From: WHSW01 sp033856255
GTDB lineage: Bacteria > Actinomycetota > Thermoleophilia > Solirubrobacterales > 70-9
NCBI GenBank assembly: GCA_033856255.1
Contig: JAWVFH010000008.1
Span: 1-64,000 of the forward strand
Length of the DNA: 64,000 bases
Direction of reading: 5' to 3'
Under the pieces are notes generated by a model that did no database searches, was not told the origin of the DNA, and was given only the letters and a program-made list of their open reading frames with translations. Positions 14,675 through 23,204 of this stretch are shown here, in pieces (the stretch's first letter is position 1; every line of letters begins with the position of its first letter). Both the position numbers and the translations under genes were made by a program.

Positions 14675-17600
14675 TCATTCCGTCGTTCCCGCGGTGAGGT
14701 CGGACTTGCGGGCTGACCATCTGCGCGCCAGCTTCACCAATTCCTTCACATCGCGCACGAAGGTCCCACCCGTGCGTTCGACCACTGCCGGTGAAATGCC
14801 CTGGCCGCCGAGGAGAAGGTGCGCATCCGGGCAGACCGCTCGCAGGGCGGTCACCTCGTGTTCGAGACGCACGACGAGCGTGGGAACGGTCAGCGAGAGG
14901 CCGACGAAGTCCGGCTGGATCTGGGCCGCCGTGCGGCAAAGCTCGGCGCTCGGAATCCTATGGCCCAGGTAGCGAACGTCGTGCCCGAGCGACTGCAGCA
15001 TGTCCGCGACCATGCGCAGTCCGAGAACGTGATCCTCGCCGTCGACGTTGGCAAGCAGCACGGTCTGCGGTGATTGCGGAACCGAGAGACCGTCGTTGAG
15101 GAAGCCGCGTGCACCGGCCACCAGCCCCGCCGCCTGGCTGGCAATACCCGTCGCAAGGTGCTCCTCGGCTACGGAAACCTCGCCGCGCTCCCAGAGGCTG
15201 CCGACGTCGACCATCGCCGGCGCGATGATCTGTGCGTCGATCGTGTCGGGCTCGATCCGGGCGGCGAGCGCCGAGTAGACGACCTCCTCGGCCGCGTCCA
15301 AGTCGACGGCGAGGAGCGCCGCCAGGAAAGACTGCCGGGACTCCGCGACGGTGCCCGCGACGCCCGGTTGCGCCCCCGCCCCACGCTTTCCAGCCCAGCT
15401 GAAGTAGGGAGCCGGGGGGGTGACGGCCCTCGCCTCGGCGGCGCGCTGTCGCAGCGGGGTGTCATCGCGCACCAGCTCGGCCAGCTCGGCCGCCGGTACC
15501 GGACGAGCGAAGAAGTAGCCCTGTGCCCGCTCGCAACCGATCGCGGCAACCGCTGCGGCCTGTCCCGCGGTCTCCACGCCCTCGGCGACGGTGCCGACCT
15601 CGAGAGCGCGAGCGATGCCGACGATCGCCGCGACGATCGAACCCAGCGACGTCGGGTTCGTCAGCGGGGAGACGAATACGCGGTCGATCTTCAGCGTGTC
15701 GATCGGGAAGCGCTGCAGGTAGGACAACGACGAGTACCCGGTTCCGAAGTCGTCGAGCACCACGGTGACCCCCAGGGACTTGAGTTCGCTGAGCACCGCG
15801 GTCGACTCTGCCGTGCTGTCCATCAGGACCGTCTCGGTGATCTCCAGCGCGATGTCGCTCCCCGGTACGCCCGTCTCGCGCAGAACCTCGTCCACGAACT
15901 TGGAGAGGCCGGACTGGGCGATCTGACGGCCGGAGAAGTTGACGTGTATCGGGAGCGGCGCCTCGTCTCCGAACTCGGCCCGCCACTCTGCGGCCTGGCG
16001 GCAGGCGTCGCGCAACACCCACTCGCCGAGGCGGAGGATCAGCCCTGACTCCTCCGCCAGGGGGATGAACTCCCCGGGCGCAATTAGCCCACGGTCAGGG
16101 TCTTGCCAACGCACCAAGGCCTCGACGGCACAGAGCGTGCCCGTGTCGAGAGAGATGATCGGCTGGTAGTGGAGGAGCAACTCGTCGTTCTCGATCGCCC
16201 GCTGGAGCGCCTGCTTGGATTCTCCGCGCGCGAGCACGGCAAGGCGCATCTCCTCCGTCGCCAGGGTCCATCCGCCGCGGCCGTTCTCCTTCGAGCGGTA
16301 AAGGGCCATGTCGGCATCCCGCACGAGCGCTTCACGATCGAGGCTGTCCGCGTCGCTGAGAGCAACGCCGATGCTGACCGTTACCCGGTGCGGCTCGTCA
16401 TCGAGGGAGAAAGGAGCCTCCAGGGCTGAGAGCAGACGAGCGGCCAGGGCCTCCACCGCCTCGGCAGCGTCGCCGGCGAGGTCCTCGCAGAGCACGATGA
16501 ACTCGTCACCGCCGAAACGGGCGACGGTGTCGGTCTCGCGCATGGCCCGCTCGATCCGTTCGCCGACTTGGGTCAACAGGCGATCCGCGGCCAGGTGGCC
16601 GAGGGTGTCGTTGAGCGCCTTGAAGTGGTCGACGTCCATGAACATGACCGCCAGGCGGGTGCTGGTGCGCTTGGCTCGGGCCAACCCGAGCGCCAGGCGG
16701 TCGAAGAAGAGGGTGCGATTCGCCAATCCCGTCAGCGGGTCATGGAGCGCCTGTTCCCGAATCTCGTCCTCGCCGCGGGCCCGTTCGAGGGCCACACCGA
16801 GCAGGTGAGCCACGGCGGTGAGGAAACTCGCATCGGCGGCGGTGAACGCGCCTGGCGCCCGAGAGGCGACCTCGAGAACGCCGAAGGACCGTTTGCTGCC
16901 GGGGATCTCGACGCTGAGAGCGCTGCGGACTCCGAGATCGGTGAAGATCGGGCTGCGATCGAAGCGCTTCTCCTGCTCGTAGTCATCGACCAGTACCGGC
17001 TCGGCCTGACGCACGGTGAAGTTGGCCTGCGAGCTCGCCGGAGACCCATACGGAAACCGCGACCCGGTCGGCAATTCCGGAACGCCGGCCTCGGCCCGGA
17101 CCACGAAGGCAAGCTCGTCGACCTTCAGCTCCAAGAGCCCAACGATCTCTACGCCAAGGGTGACTCCGATACGCGCCACGGCCACATCCATCAGCAGGTG
17201 GAGGCTCTTTTCGCGTAACGCGCGCTCGCCCAACTCGGCGATCGCTTCCTGTTGGGCGACGCGGCGATTCACCTCGGCCTCGGCCGCACGCCGCTCGCGG
17301 ATGTCGCGCATGACGATGATGTGACGGTCTGGCAGGAAGTTGGCCGCCGTCGTGTATTCCGTGGCGACGAGCGAGCCATCGGCTCCGAGGAGCTCTACCT
17401 CGCCGCGCTGCTGGCCGGCGTCCAGAAGCTCGTCCCACAGACGCGTGGCATCAGCACTCGCCGTCTCCGGCATCAGCTCTTCCATCCGTTTCCGGACGAG
17501 CTCCTGCCGGGGCATCCCGAGCATTTCTGCGGCCGCAGGATTGGTATCGACCACGCGGCGTTCGTCGTCGACGATAAGCATCGCGTCACGGGTATTTGCG

Positions 17601-18046
17601 AAGACCGCCGTGAAAAGCTGCCCACTCCGCGCCAGGGCCTCCTCGGCGGCGCGACGCTCCCGGCGCCGGACCGTCTCGACCAGCGTCCGCTCGACGACCA
17701 TGGGCAAGCGGCCGATGTTGTCCTTGTCGACATAGTCGACGGCCCCCTGGCGCATGGCCTGACCGACGGTTTCTTCGCCCACCTTTCCGGAGACCAGGAT
17801 GCACGGCAGATCGGGTGACAGCTCCGCCAAGGCAGCGAGCGCGCCGGCGGAGTCAAAGCCCTGAAGCACATGGTCGGTGATCGCCAGGTCGTACGCCTCG
17901 CTCGCCAGGGCCTCGCGCAGAGTCTGCTCGGTCTCGACCCGGCAAACCGTGACCGCATATCCAGCGCGCCGCAGGGTTCGTAGGAGGACGCCGGCGTCAT
18001 CGGCCGAGTCCTCAACCAGCAGCAGGTGCAGGGAGCGCACGCTCAT
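14675..18046 (-). CDS. REC-PAS-GAF-GGDEF-EAL-B12-binding (CarH-type) signalling protein
   Basis: 1123 residues, last gene of a three-gene overlapping unit. Order of domains: receiver 5-120 (acidic pair E12/D13, phospho-Asp D58, K108); PAS about 140-255; GAF about 270-422; diguanylate cyclase 432-600 with intact GGDEF (512-516) and an RETD inhibitory site five residues before it; EAL 612-860 with E642, N703, E735, DD 765-766, K786 and E825, so phosphodiesterase activity is possible; then a four-helix bundle and a Rossmann B12 domain from about 900. The bundle carries W952-x9-E962-H963, the adenosyl-capping motif of CarH/LitR photoreceptors, and the Rossmann part has E1004-x-H1006-x2-G1009, with H1006 as predicted lower cobalt ligand. 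I infer bifunctional c-di-GMP turnover controlled by phosphorylation and by light through adenosylcobalamin. Confidence 0.9.
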   Translation of the reverse strand: MSVRSLHLLLVEDSADDAGVLLRTLRRAGYAVTVCRVETEQTLREALASEAYDLAITDHVLQGFDSAGALAALAELSPDLPCILVSGKVGEETVGQAMRQGAVDYVDKDNIGRLPMVVERTLVETVRRRERRAAEEALARSGQLFTAVFANTRDAMLIVDDERRVVDTNPAAAEMLGMPRQELVRKRMEELMPETASADATRLWDELLDAGQQRGEVELLGADGSLVATEYTTAANFLPDRHIIVMRDIRERRAAEAEVNRRVAQQEAIAELGERALREKSLHLLMDVAVARIGVTLGVEIVGLLELKVDELAFVVRAEAGVPELPTGSRFPYGSPASSQANFTVRQAEPVLVDDYEQEKRFDRSPIFTDLGVRSALSVEIPGSKRSFGVLEVASRAPGAFTAADASFLTAVAHLLGVALERARGEDEIREQALHDPLTGLANRTLFFDRLALGLARAKRTSTRLAVMFMDVDHFKALNDTLGHLAADRLLTQVGERIERAMRETDTVARFGGDEFIVLCEDLAGDAAEAVEALAARLLSALEAPFSLDDEPHRVTVSIGVALSDADSLDREALVRDADMALYRSKENGRGGWTLATEEMRLAVLARGESKQALQRAIENDELLLHYQPIISLDTGTLCAVEALVRWQDPDRGLIAPGEFIPLAEESGLILRLGEWVLRDACRQAAEWRAEFGDEAPLPIHVNFSGRQIAQSGLSKFVDEVLRETGVPGSDIALEITETVLMDSTAESTAVLSELKSLGVTVVLDDFGTGYSSLSYLQRFPIDTLKIDRVFVSPLTNPTSLGSIVAAIVGIARALEVGTVAEGVETAGQAAAVAAIGCERAQGYFFARPVPAAELAELVRDDTPLRQRAAEARAVTPPAPYFSWAGKRGAGAQPGVAGTVAESRQSFLAALLAVDLDAAEEVVYSALAARIEPDTIDAQIIAPAMVDVGSLWERGEVSVAEEHLATGIASQAAGLVAGARGFLNDGLSVPQSPQTVLLANVDGEDHVLGLRMVADMLQSLGHDVRYLGHRIPSAELCRTAAQIQPDFVGLSLTVPTLVVRLEHEVTALRAVCPDAHLLLGGQGISPAVVERTGGTFVRDVKELVKLARRWSARKSDLTAGTTE

Positions 18047-18483
18047 CAGCCGGTCGGTATCGGCGGTGCCTCGTTGACGACGAGCCAGTAAAGGCCGAGC
18101 TGACGCACGCTCTCGGAGAACTGGTCGAAGTCCACCGGCTTGCAGACGTAGCTGTTGGCGCCGCTGCCGTATCCGGCGACGAGATCGGTCTCCTCTCGTG
18201 AACTGGTCAGGATCACGACCGGAATCAGCCTGGTGTGATCACCGGCCCTGATCCGCTGCAGCACCTCGAGGCCATCAACCTTCGGCAGCTTCAGATCAAG
18301 AAGGATCAGCGCCGGCGCCGGCGCGGCGGGCACCCCGTTGCCAAACAGGTAGTCCAAGGCCTCCTGTCCGTCGCGTACGACCTGCAGCTCGTTGGCGATG
18401 TTGCTGAGCTTGAACGCTCGTCGCGTCATCGCCTCGTCGTCCGGGTTGTCCTCCACGAGGAGGATCGGTGCGTCGCGCATCAT
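18046..18483 (-). CDS. Single-domain response regulator, Rcp1-like
   Basis: 145 residues, receiver domain only. Acidic residues E11/D12 (LLVEDNPDDEAMTRRAF), phospho-Asp D63 in LILLDLKLPKVDGLEVL, the switch Ser/Thr in VILTSSREE and the Lys in YVCKPVDF are all present. The NPDDEAMTRRAFK start and YLFGNG loop are typical of Rcp1-type regulators that partner phytochrome-like kinases. It overlaps the kinase upstream by 4 bp and the B12-GGDEF-EAL gene by 1 bp (TGATG), placing it as a shuttle between kinase and large receiver protein; that flow is inferred. Confidence 0.92.
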   Translation of the reverse strand: MMRDAPILLVEDNPDDEAMTRRAFKLSNIANELQVVRDGQEALDYLFGNGVPAAPAPALILLDLKLPKVDGLEVLQRIRAGDHTRLIPVVILTSSREETDLVAGYGSGANSYVCKPVDFDQFSESVRQLGLYWLVVNEAPPIPTG

Positions 18484-19787
18484 GCATGCTCCTGTCTGGT
18501 GGGTAGATCGAAGAAGAAGGCGGCACCTTCCCCGGGCGTTCCCTCGGCCCAGATCTTTCCTTCGTGTCGATGGAGGATCCGGGAGACCGTCGTCAGCCCG
18601 ACCCCTGTGCCGCTGTAGTCGTCCTGGCGGTGGAGGCGCTCGAAGGGAAGAAAGAGCTTCTCCGCGTAGCGCATGTCGAAGCCGGCGCCGTTGTCGCGGA
18701 CCGCGAACGTGGAACGCCCGTTCTCACCGGCGATCCGGGTCAGCTCCACGCGGGGGTCCGCGGTCTTGGCGGTGAACTTCCAGCTGTTCTCGAGGAGGTT
18801 GTGGATCACCAGTCGCAGCAGGACCGGATCGCCGGTGACCTCGAGGCCCGGCTCGATTTCAACCTCCACCTCGCGCCCGCTCTCCAACAGGCGCAGCTCC
18901 GCCACCACTTCCCCGGCGAGCGCGCTCAGATCGACGGATTCGTCGAGCAGCTCTTGCCGCGTAACGCGGGAGAGCGCAAGCATCTCATCGATCATCACCG
19001 CCATCCGCTGTGAGGCGGCGCGGACGCGGGCGAGGTCGGCTTTCGCTCCCTCGGGAAGCGCGTCACCATAGTCCTCCATTACGGCTTGGCTGTATCCGTT
19101 GATCGCCCGCAGTGGAGCGCGCAGGTCGTGCGAGACCGAGTAGCTGAAGGCCTCGAGCTCCTTGTTCGCGGTGGCCAGTTCGCTCGTACGCTTCTCGACG
19201 CGGACCTCGAGTTCCGTCGACAACGCCTGTAGCTCTGCCCCGGTGACCTCCAGTGCCGCCTCCTGCTCCTTGCGCTCGGTGATGTCGTGAGCGGCGGCGT
19301 AGATCAGCTTGTCTTCGGGGCTGATCATGCTGTTCCACACCAGCCACCGGTACGAGCCATCGCGGCAGCGATAGCGGTTCTGGAACGAGACCGTGTCGCG
19401 GTTGCCGAGTCGTAGCTCGGCGGTCTCGGCGTCCGTCCGGTCGCGGTCATCGGGGTGGACGAGTTCGCTGAACGGCTTGGCGAGAAGCTCATCGACGGTC
19501 CAGCCGAGGATCTCCTCCCAGCGGGGATTGACCTGCTGAAGCGATCCGTCAGGGCGCACCGTTGCGAGCATCTCGAAAGAGACCTCCCACATGCGCGAGC
19601 TCACGTGGCCGTCCTTGAACATATCGTTCGCCTTCTCTCTGGACTCCATTCCCGGGCTCCCCGGTCCTCGAATCCGTTCGATGCCTGGAGGCGGAGGCGA
19701 ACTTTGGCCTGGAGTCAGCCCGAAGGCTGAATTCGGCACGTAGCGACCGTCAAACTCCCTGTCGGCCGTAAGAGTGCGCTCCAACAT
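18480..19787 (-). CDS. PAS-domain sensor histidine kinase (phytochrome-like HisKA type)
   Basis: 435 residues from ATG 19787. A Pro-rich leader is followed by PAS (about 66-172, with RWLVWNSMIS and the AAHDITERKEQE exit), a coiled coil to about 212, HisKA with H220 in SYSVSHDLRAPLRAINGY, and HATPase_c with N box HNLLENSWKF, G1 DNGAGFD, F box FLPFERLH and G2 GTGVGLTTV. No membrane helix is visible, so a soluble sensor. ATG 19649 (MESREKAND) is an alternative start that removes the leader. It is the first gene of the unit feeding the response regulator and the c-di-GMP/B12 protein. Confidence 0.9.
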   Translation of the reverse strand: MLERTLTADREFDGRYVPNSAFGLTPGQSSPPPPGIERIRGPGSPGMESREKANDMFKDGHVSSRMWEVSFEMLATVRPDGSLQQVNPRWEEILGWTVDELLAKPFSELVHPDDRDRTDAETAELRLGNRDTVSFQNRYRCRDGSYRWLVWNSMISPEDKLIYAAAHDITERKEQEAALEVTGAELQALSTELEVRVEKRTSELATANKELEAFSYSVSHDLRAPLRAINGYSQAVMEDYGDALPEGAKADLARVRAASQRMAVMIDEMLALSRVTRQELLDESVDLSALAGEVVAELRLLESGREVEVEIEPGLEVTGDPVLLRLVIHNLLENSWKFTAKTADPRVELTRIAGENGRSTFAVRDNGAGFDMRYAEKLFLPFERLHRQDDYSGTGVGLTTVSRILHRHEGKIWAEGTPGEGAAFFFDLPTRQEHA

Positions 19788-19870
19788 CCCCCACCTGGTT
19801 GATATTGGCGTCCGGCCGCCTGCGTTGATCGCCAGAACCGGCGGAAATCGCCGATATCCAGCGGGAACCG

Positions 19871-20986
19871 TTACTCGATCAGTCCGTCCCGCAGCGCTTT
19901 CGCCACGGCCGCGGTGCGATCGGAGACTCCGAGCTTCGCGTAGATGTGTTGGAAATGGGTCTTGACGGTCTCGAGGCTGACCGTGAGCAGCTCGGCGATC
20001 TGCCGACGCGAATGACCCTGTGCGGCGAGCGCGAGCACCTCGAGCTCGCGCGGCGTCAGGGCCGGGCGATCGCCGCTGCCGCGGTGTCGGGCGAGGAACT
20101 GGCCGATCTCGTCGCCGATCCCCACCAGCGAACGCATCACGACCTCACTCGGCTCGGCGTCCGCGGCAGAGCTCAGCTCGATCACCGCCAAGACCTCCTC
20201 GTCATGGAACGCGGGAAAGGCCAGGGCCCCGCGCAGGCCGGCGGCCTCGGCCTCGTCCCCGCGAAGGTACCCAGGGGAGTCGGCGACGGTAACCGCTCTC
20301 GGGAGCGCCGTTTGCCAGACCTGGCCCGCCAAACCGGCACCGCGGCGGGGACGAAGCCGACGTGTGAGTGCCTCGAATTCGGGGCCGTGGAAGCTGTCAG
20401 CGCTCCAGAAGGCAACGGCGGCGATTTCGTCGTCCTGTGGAACCCACAGAACCCCGGCGACGCAGTCCAATGCCTGTGCGAGCTTGCGAAGCAGGCCCTG
20501 CACCCCTTGATCGAAGCTCTCCCACTCAGCGAGGGCCTCCGAGACCGCGATGTGCGCAGCGACCTGGCTTTCGGCGCGGCGCTGGTCGGTGACGTCGTGA
20601 ATCGTTCCCAGGATTCTCGGTGACTTCCCCGAGCCGTCGATCAAGGCCAGCGTCGAGCGCAGGTTACGAATCGTCCCGTCGGCGCGAACCGTCCGGTACT
20701 CGAAGCGCTCGGGGGTGCCCCCGTTTCTGACCCGCGCGACCTCTCGCTGGTGGCGATCCCGATCGTCGGGATGCGTCAGCTCCATTGCCATTTCGGGCGT
20801 CGGCGTCACCGAGCCTGGCTCGAGGCCGGCCAGACGGAAGAGGTTGTCGGACCAGCGAAGCTCGCCCGTTTCGAGCGTCCACTCCCAGCTGCCGATCCCC
20901 GCAGCGCGCTCGGCGGAGTCCAGAAACGCCCTCCGATCCTCGGCCCGCGACGAAGCCCTCAACGGTGGCTGACCACCCGATTTCAC
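19871..20986 (-). CDS. PAS-GAF-LuxR-type transcriptional regulator
   Basis: 371 residues from GTG 20986. PAS domain first (AAGIGSWEWTLETGELRWSD...GTIHDVTDQRRAE), then GAF (LRKLAQALDCVAGVLWVPQ... AVIELSSAADAEPSE), then a C-terminal LuxR helix-turn-helix: LTPRELEVLALAAQGHSRRQIAELLTVSLETVKTH. It has no receiver domain, so it probably senses a ligand or redox/light cue directly. GTG 20986 is chosen for the GGAGGGAG Shine-Dalgarno just upstream; in-frame GTG 21007 and TTG 21058 are alternatives. It lies 83 bp upstream of the kinase gene on the same strand and may control this cluster. Confidence 0.85.
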   Translation of the reverse strand: MKSGGQPPLRASSRAEDRRAFLDSAERAAGIGSWEWTLETGELRWSDNLFRLAGLEPGSVTPTPEMAMELTHPDDRDRHQREVARVRNGGTPERFEYRTVRADGTIRNLRSTLALIDGSGKSPRILGTIHDVTDQRRAESQVAAHIAVSEALAEWESFDQGVQGLLRKLAQALDCVAGVLWVPQDDEIAAVAFWSADSFHGPEFEALTRRLRPRRGAGLAGQVWQTALPRAVTVADSPGYLRGDEAEAAGLRGALAFPAFHDEEVLAVIELSSAADAEPSEVVMRSLVGIGDEIGQFLARHRGSGDRPALTPRELEVLALAAQGHSRRQIAELLTVSLETVKTHFQHIYAKLGVSDRTAAVAKALRDGLIE

Positions 20987-21142
20987 CTCGCTCTCCCTCC
21001 GTTCCACCGCCCCACGCTGGCGCTCGGTGCCACGCCTCACGCATGTCCGACGAGCCAACCATCCATCGTCAAACCGTGGAGGTCAATCGGCCGAAAGGGC
21101 GATGCGCCCGGTCGGCTGGCCAGCTACCGACGATCGACAGCG

Positions 21143-22273
21143 CTACGGGCGCTGGATCTCGCCGTAGTTGATGCCGCCGTAAGAGAACGCCGGCAGCACC
21201 GGCCACTGGCGCTTCCAGTTCGGCATCTCCGAGGACGGCAAGACGTTGCCGAAGCGCGGGTCTCGAGGGTTGGGATCGGCGAGCGCCTTCTCCTTGATCA
21301 TCGAGTCGTACTGGTCGATCGAGTCCTCGAGCGTGTTCGAGTTCAGGATCACCTCGCGACCGAAGTACTCGGCGTTGCGGCGCACCCCCGGGATCTTGGA
21401 GTGCTGCGGGTGCCAGGAATCGGCGGCCACGCCGTTCTCCGAGGAGACCCAGACGCCGTCGGGCGTGTTGATGCAGAGCGAGTGGTTGCCGTCGGTGTGA
21501 CCCGGGGTCCAGACCAGGGCGCAGCCCTTGCCGAGCTCGACGTCGCCGTCGACGAGCAGGACGTTGGCCGTGGGCACGTCCTTGATCCCGTCGCCGACGT
21601 ACCAGGCCCACTGCATCGGGTGGATCGAGGCGAACGTGTCCCACTCCCGCCGCTGGGTGATCAGCTTCGCGTTCGGGAACAGCGGCGGCCGGGGCTCCGG
21701 CTCGCCCTCGATCGGCTCCGTCGTCCCGAGCACGAAGCGCAGGTCCTGGACGTGCAGGTGATCGAAGCTGACGAAGTCGACGTCCTCGGGCCGTAGGCCG
21801 GCCTTCGCCAGCGCCTGGTCGGGCTCGTTCCAGATCTTCGCGATCACGCGGTAGGCGAGGAAGTCCGATACCGAGTCGGGCAGGGGCATCCGCATCATCT
21901 GCTCGTAGAAAGGGGCCTCCTGGGGCCCGGCGGTCACCGTCGGCTCGTAGACGAGCGTCCGCGGGCGGCCCTCGAAGTCCTCGAACTGGATCACCTGCAT
22001 CCGGTTGACGATGTTGATGTAGGGGTTGGGCCCCTTGGCGGCGCCGCCGAAGGCGAACTTGAGCGGGTAGGGAGCCGAGGCGATGTCGATCGTGCGCACG
22101 GCGCTGACGCGGTTCTCCGCGCCGGCGAACCGCGCGCGGAATGCCGCCGCCGCCTCGCGGATCGCGGCCGGGCGGTCGCCCCTGGGCCACGTCGCGTTGG
22201 CCTCGTCGAACTCGTGGAACGGGCGTAGGCCGAGCCCTTCGGCGTTCGTGTCGGGCGCCTCCACAACGGCCAT
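21143..22273 (-). CDS. Metallo-beta-lactamase-fold hydrolase
   Basis: 376 residues from ATG 22273. The zinc motif HxHxxD is present (SFDHLHVQD) and the later His sits in TPGHTDGNHS, followed by DGVWVSSENGVAADSW. About 150 residues precede the HxHxxD motif, longer than in lactonases of the AiiA type, and include a strand-rich segment (RTLVYEPTVTAGP). The family includes lactonases and thioesterases; the substrate is not identifiable. A TACAGT box lies 7 nt upstream, overlapping the -10 box of the divergent lysyl oxidase-like gene. Confidence 0.8.
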   Translation of the reverse strand: MAVVEAPDTNAEGLGLRPFHEFDEANATWPRGDRPAAIREAAAAFRARFAGAENRVSAVRTIDIASAPYPLKFAFGGAAKGPNPYINIVNRMQVIQFEDFEGRPRTLVYEPTVTAGPQEAPFYEQMMRMPLPDSVSDFLAYRVIAKIWNEPDQALAKAGLRPEDVDFVSFDHLHVQDLRFVLGTTEPIEGEPEPRPPLFPNAKLITQRREWDTFASIHPMQWAWYVGDGIKDVPTANVLLVDGDVELGKGCALVWTPGHTDGNHSLCINTPDGVWVSSENGVAADSWHPQHSKIPGVRRNAEYFGREVILNSNTLEDSIDQYDSMIKEKALADPNPRDPRFGNVLPSSEMPNWKRQWPVLPAFSYGGINYGEIQRP

Positions 22274-22280
22274 CGGCCCC

Positions 22281-22286
22281 ACTGTA
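22281..22286 (-). promoter_or_regulatory. Putative leaderless -10 box TACAGT, overlapping a divergent one
   Basis: Read on the minus strand, TACAGT ends 7 nt before the ATG at 22273. It shares two bases with the plus-strand TACCCT. Confidence 0.45.
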
Positions 22287-22290
22287 CCCT
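22285..22290 (+). promoter_or_regulatory. Putative leaderless -10 box TACCCT, overlapping a divergent one
   Basis: TACCCT ends 10 nt before the ATG at 22301. The whole divergent region between the two ATG codons is 27 bp. Confidence 0.45.
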
Positions 22291-22300
22291 CGGCGCTGCG

Positions 22301-23125
22301 ATGGAGGCGTTCGCTGCGCGCAGGGTGGGATCAGCGGCGGCCGTCGCCCTCGTCGTCGCCGGTGCCCTGGCGGCGCGCGCCCCCGGCGTCGGGGCCGAGC
22401 CCGTCGATCTGCTGCCGGACCTGGTCATCCTGGCGACCCAGCAGGAGGACCTGCAGCTCGAGCACGAGGGCCAGCGCACCCTGCTGCGCCTGACGACGGA
22501 GATCGGCAACCGCGGCAGCGGCCCGCTGGAGGTGTTCCCGAGCCCGGCCTCGCTCGACTGCGACGGCGACGGCGACCCGAGTAACGACCGCGACGCCTCC
22601 CAGCGGGTGTTCGCCGACAGCAACGCGACCGGCCTCTTCGAGCGCGGAGCCGACGAGGTCGCTCGCGAGCGGACCTTCGGCTGCATCCAGTACCACCCGG
22701 CCCACGACCACTGGCACGTTCTCGACCTCGCCTCCTACGAGCTGCGCCGCGAGCCCGGTGGCTCCCTTGCCGCGCGCTCCCGAAAGGTCGGCTTCTGCCT
22801 CACGGACACCCGCCCGGCGTTCCCCGGGCCGGGCGTGTCGCCGACCTCGACCTACCCGATCAACCCCCCGGGCGGTGTCGGCTGCGACTCCACCTCGACC
22901 CTGGGGATCTCACCCGGATGGGCCGACGCCTACGCCTTCGCCGTCCCGGGCCAGGATCTCGACGTCACCGGTATCCCCCGCGGTCATTACTGCCTGACGA
23001 TGAGGGCGGACCCGACCGGCGTCCTCGAGGAGCTCGACGACGACAACAACGTCCGCCGCACGCGCATCGCCATGCGCCCCGCGAAGCTGATCATCCGCAA
23101 GCTCGACGAGCCCTGCCGGATCTAA
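22301..23125 (+). CDS. Secreted lysyl oxidase-family protein
   Basis: 274 residues with a signal peptide (to about residue 32, GVGA). It matches bacterial members of the lysyl oxidase (LOX) fold: PDLVILATQQEDLQLE and LRLTTEIGNRGSGPLEV near the start, the copper-binding His cluster in YHPAHDHWHVLDLASYEL, LGISPGWADAYAFAVPGQDLDVTGIPRGHYCLTM, and the end EELDDDNNVRRTRI. LOX enzymes oxidise peptidyl lysine using copper and a Lys-Tyr quinone. The copper site is present; whether the quinone forms cannot be judged from sequence. Six cysteines lie after the signal peptide. Confidence 0.82.
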   Translation: MEAFAARRVGSAAAVALVVAGALAARAPGVGAEPVDLLPDLVILATQQEDLQLEHEGQRTLLRLTTEIGNRGSGPLEVFPSPASLDCDGDGDPSNDRDASQRVFADSNATGLFERGADEVARERTFGCIQYHPAHDHWHVLDLASYELRREPGGSLAARSRKVGFCLTDTRPAFPGPGVSPTSTYPINPPGGVGCDSTSTLGISPGWADAYAFAVPGQDLDVTGIPRGHYCLTMRADPTGVLEELDDDNNVRRTRIAMRPAKLIIRKLDEPCRI

Positions 23126-23204
23126 ATCAGGGTTTTCACCTATACCGGCCTGGGGACCCGCGAGGGAAGCTCGAGGGGTCAGAAGCACGCTCCAAGGAGG
23201 GATC

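Noticed and set aside
16568..17218. Plus-strand frames opposite the GGDEF/GAF part of the large signalling gene
   Set aside because: They lie opposite conserved GGDEF and GAF domains, have no start signals and no recognisable protein features.
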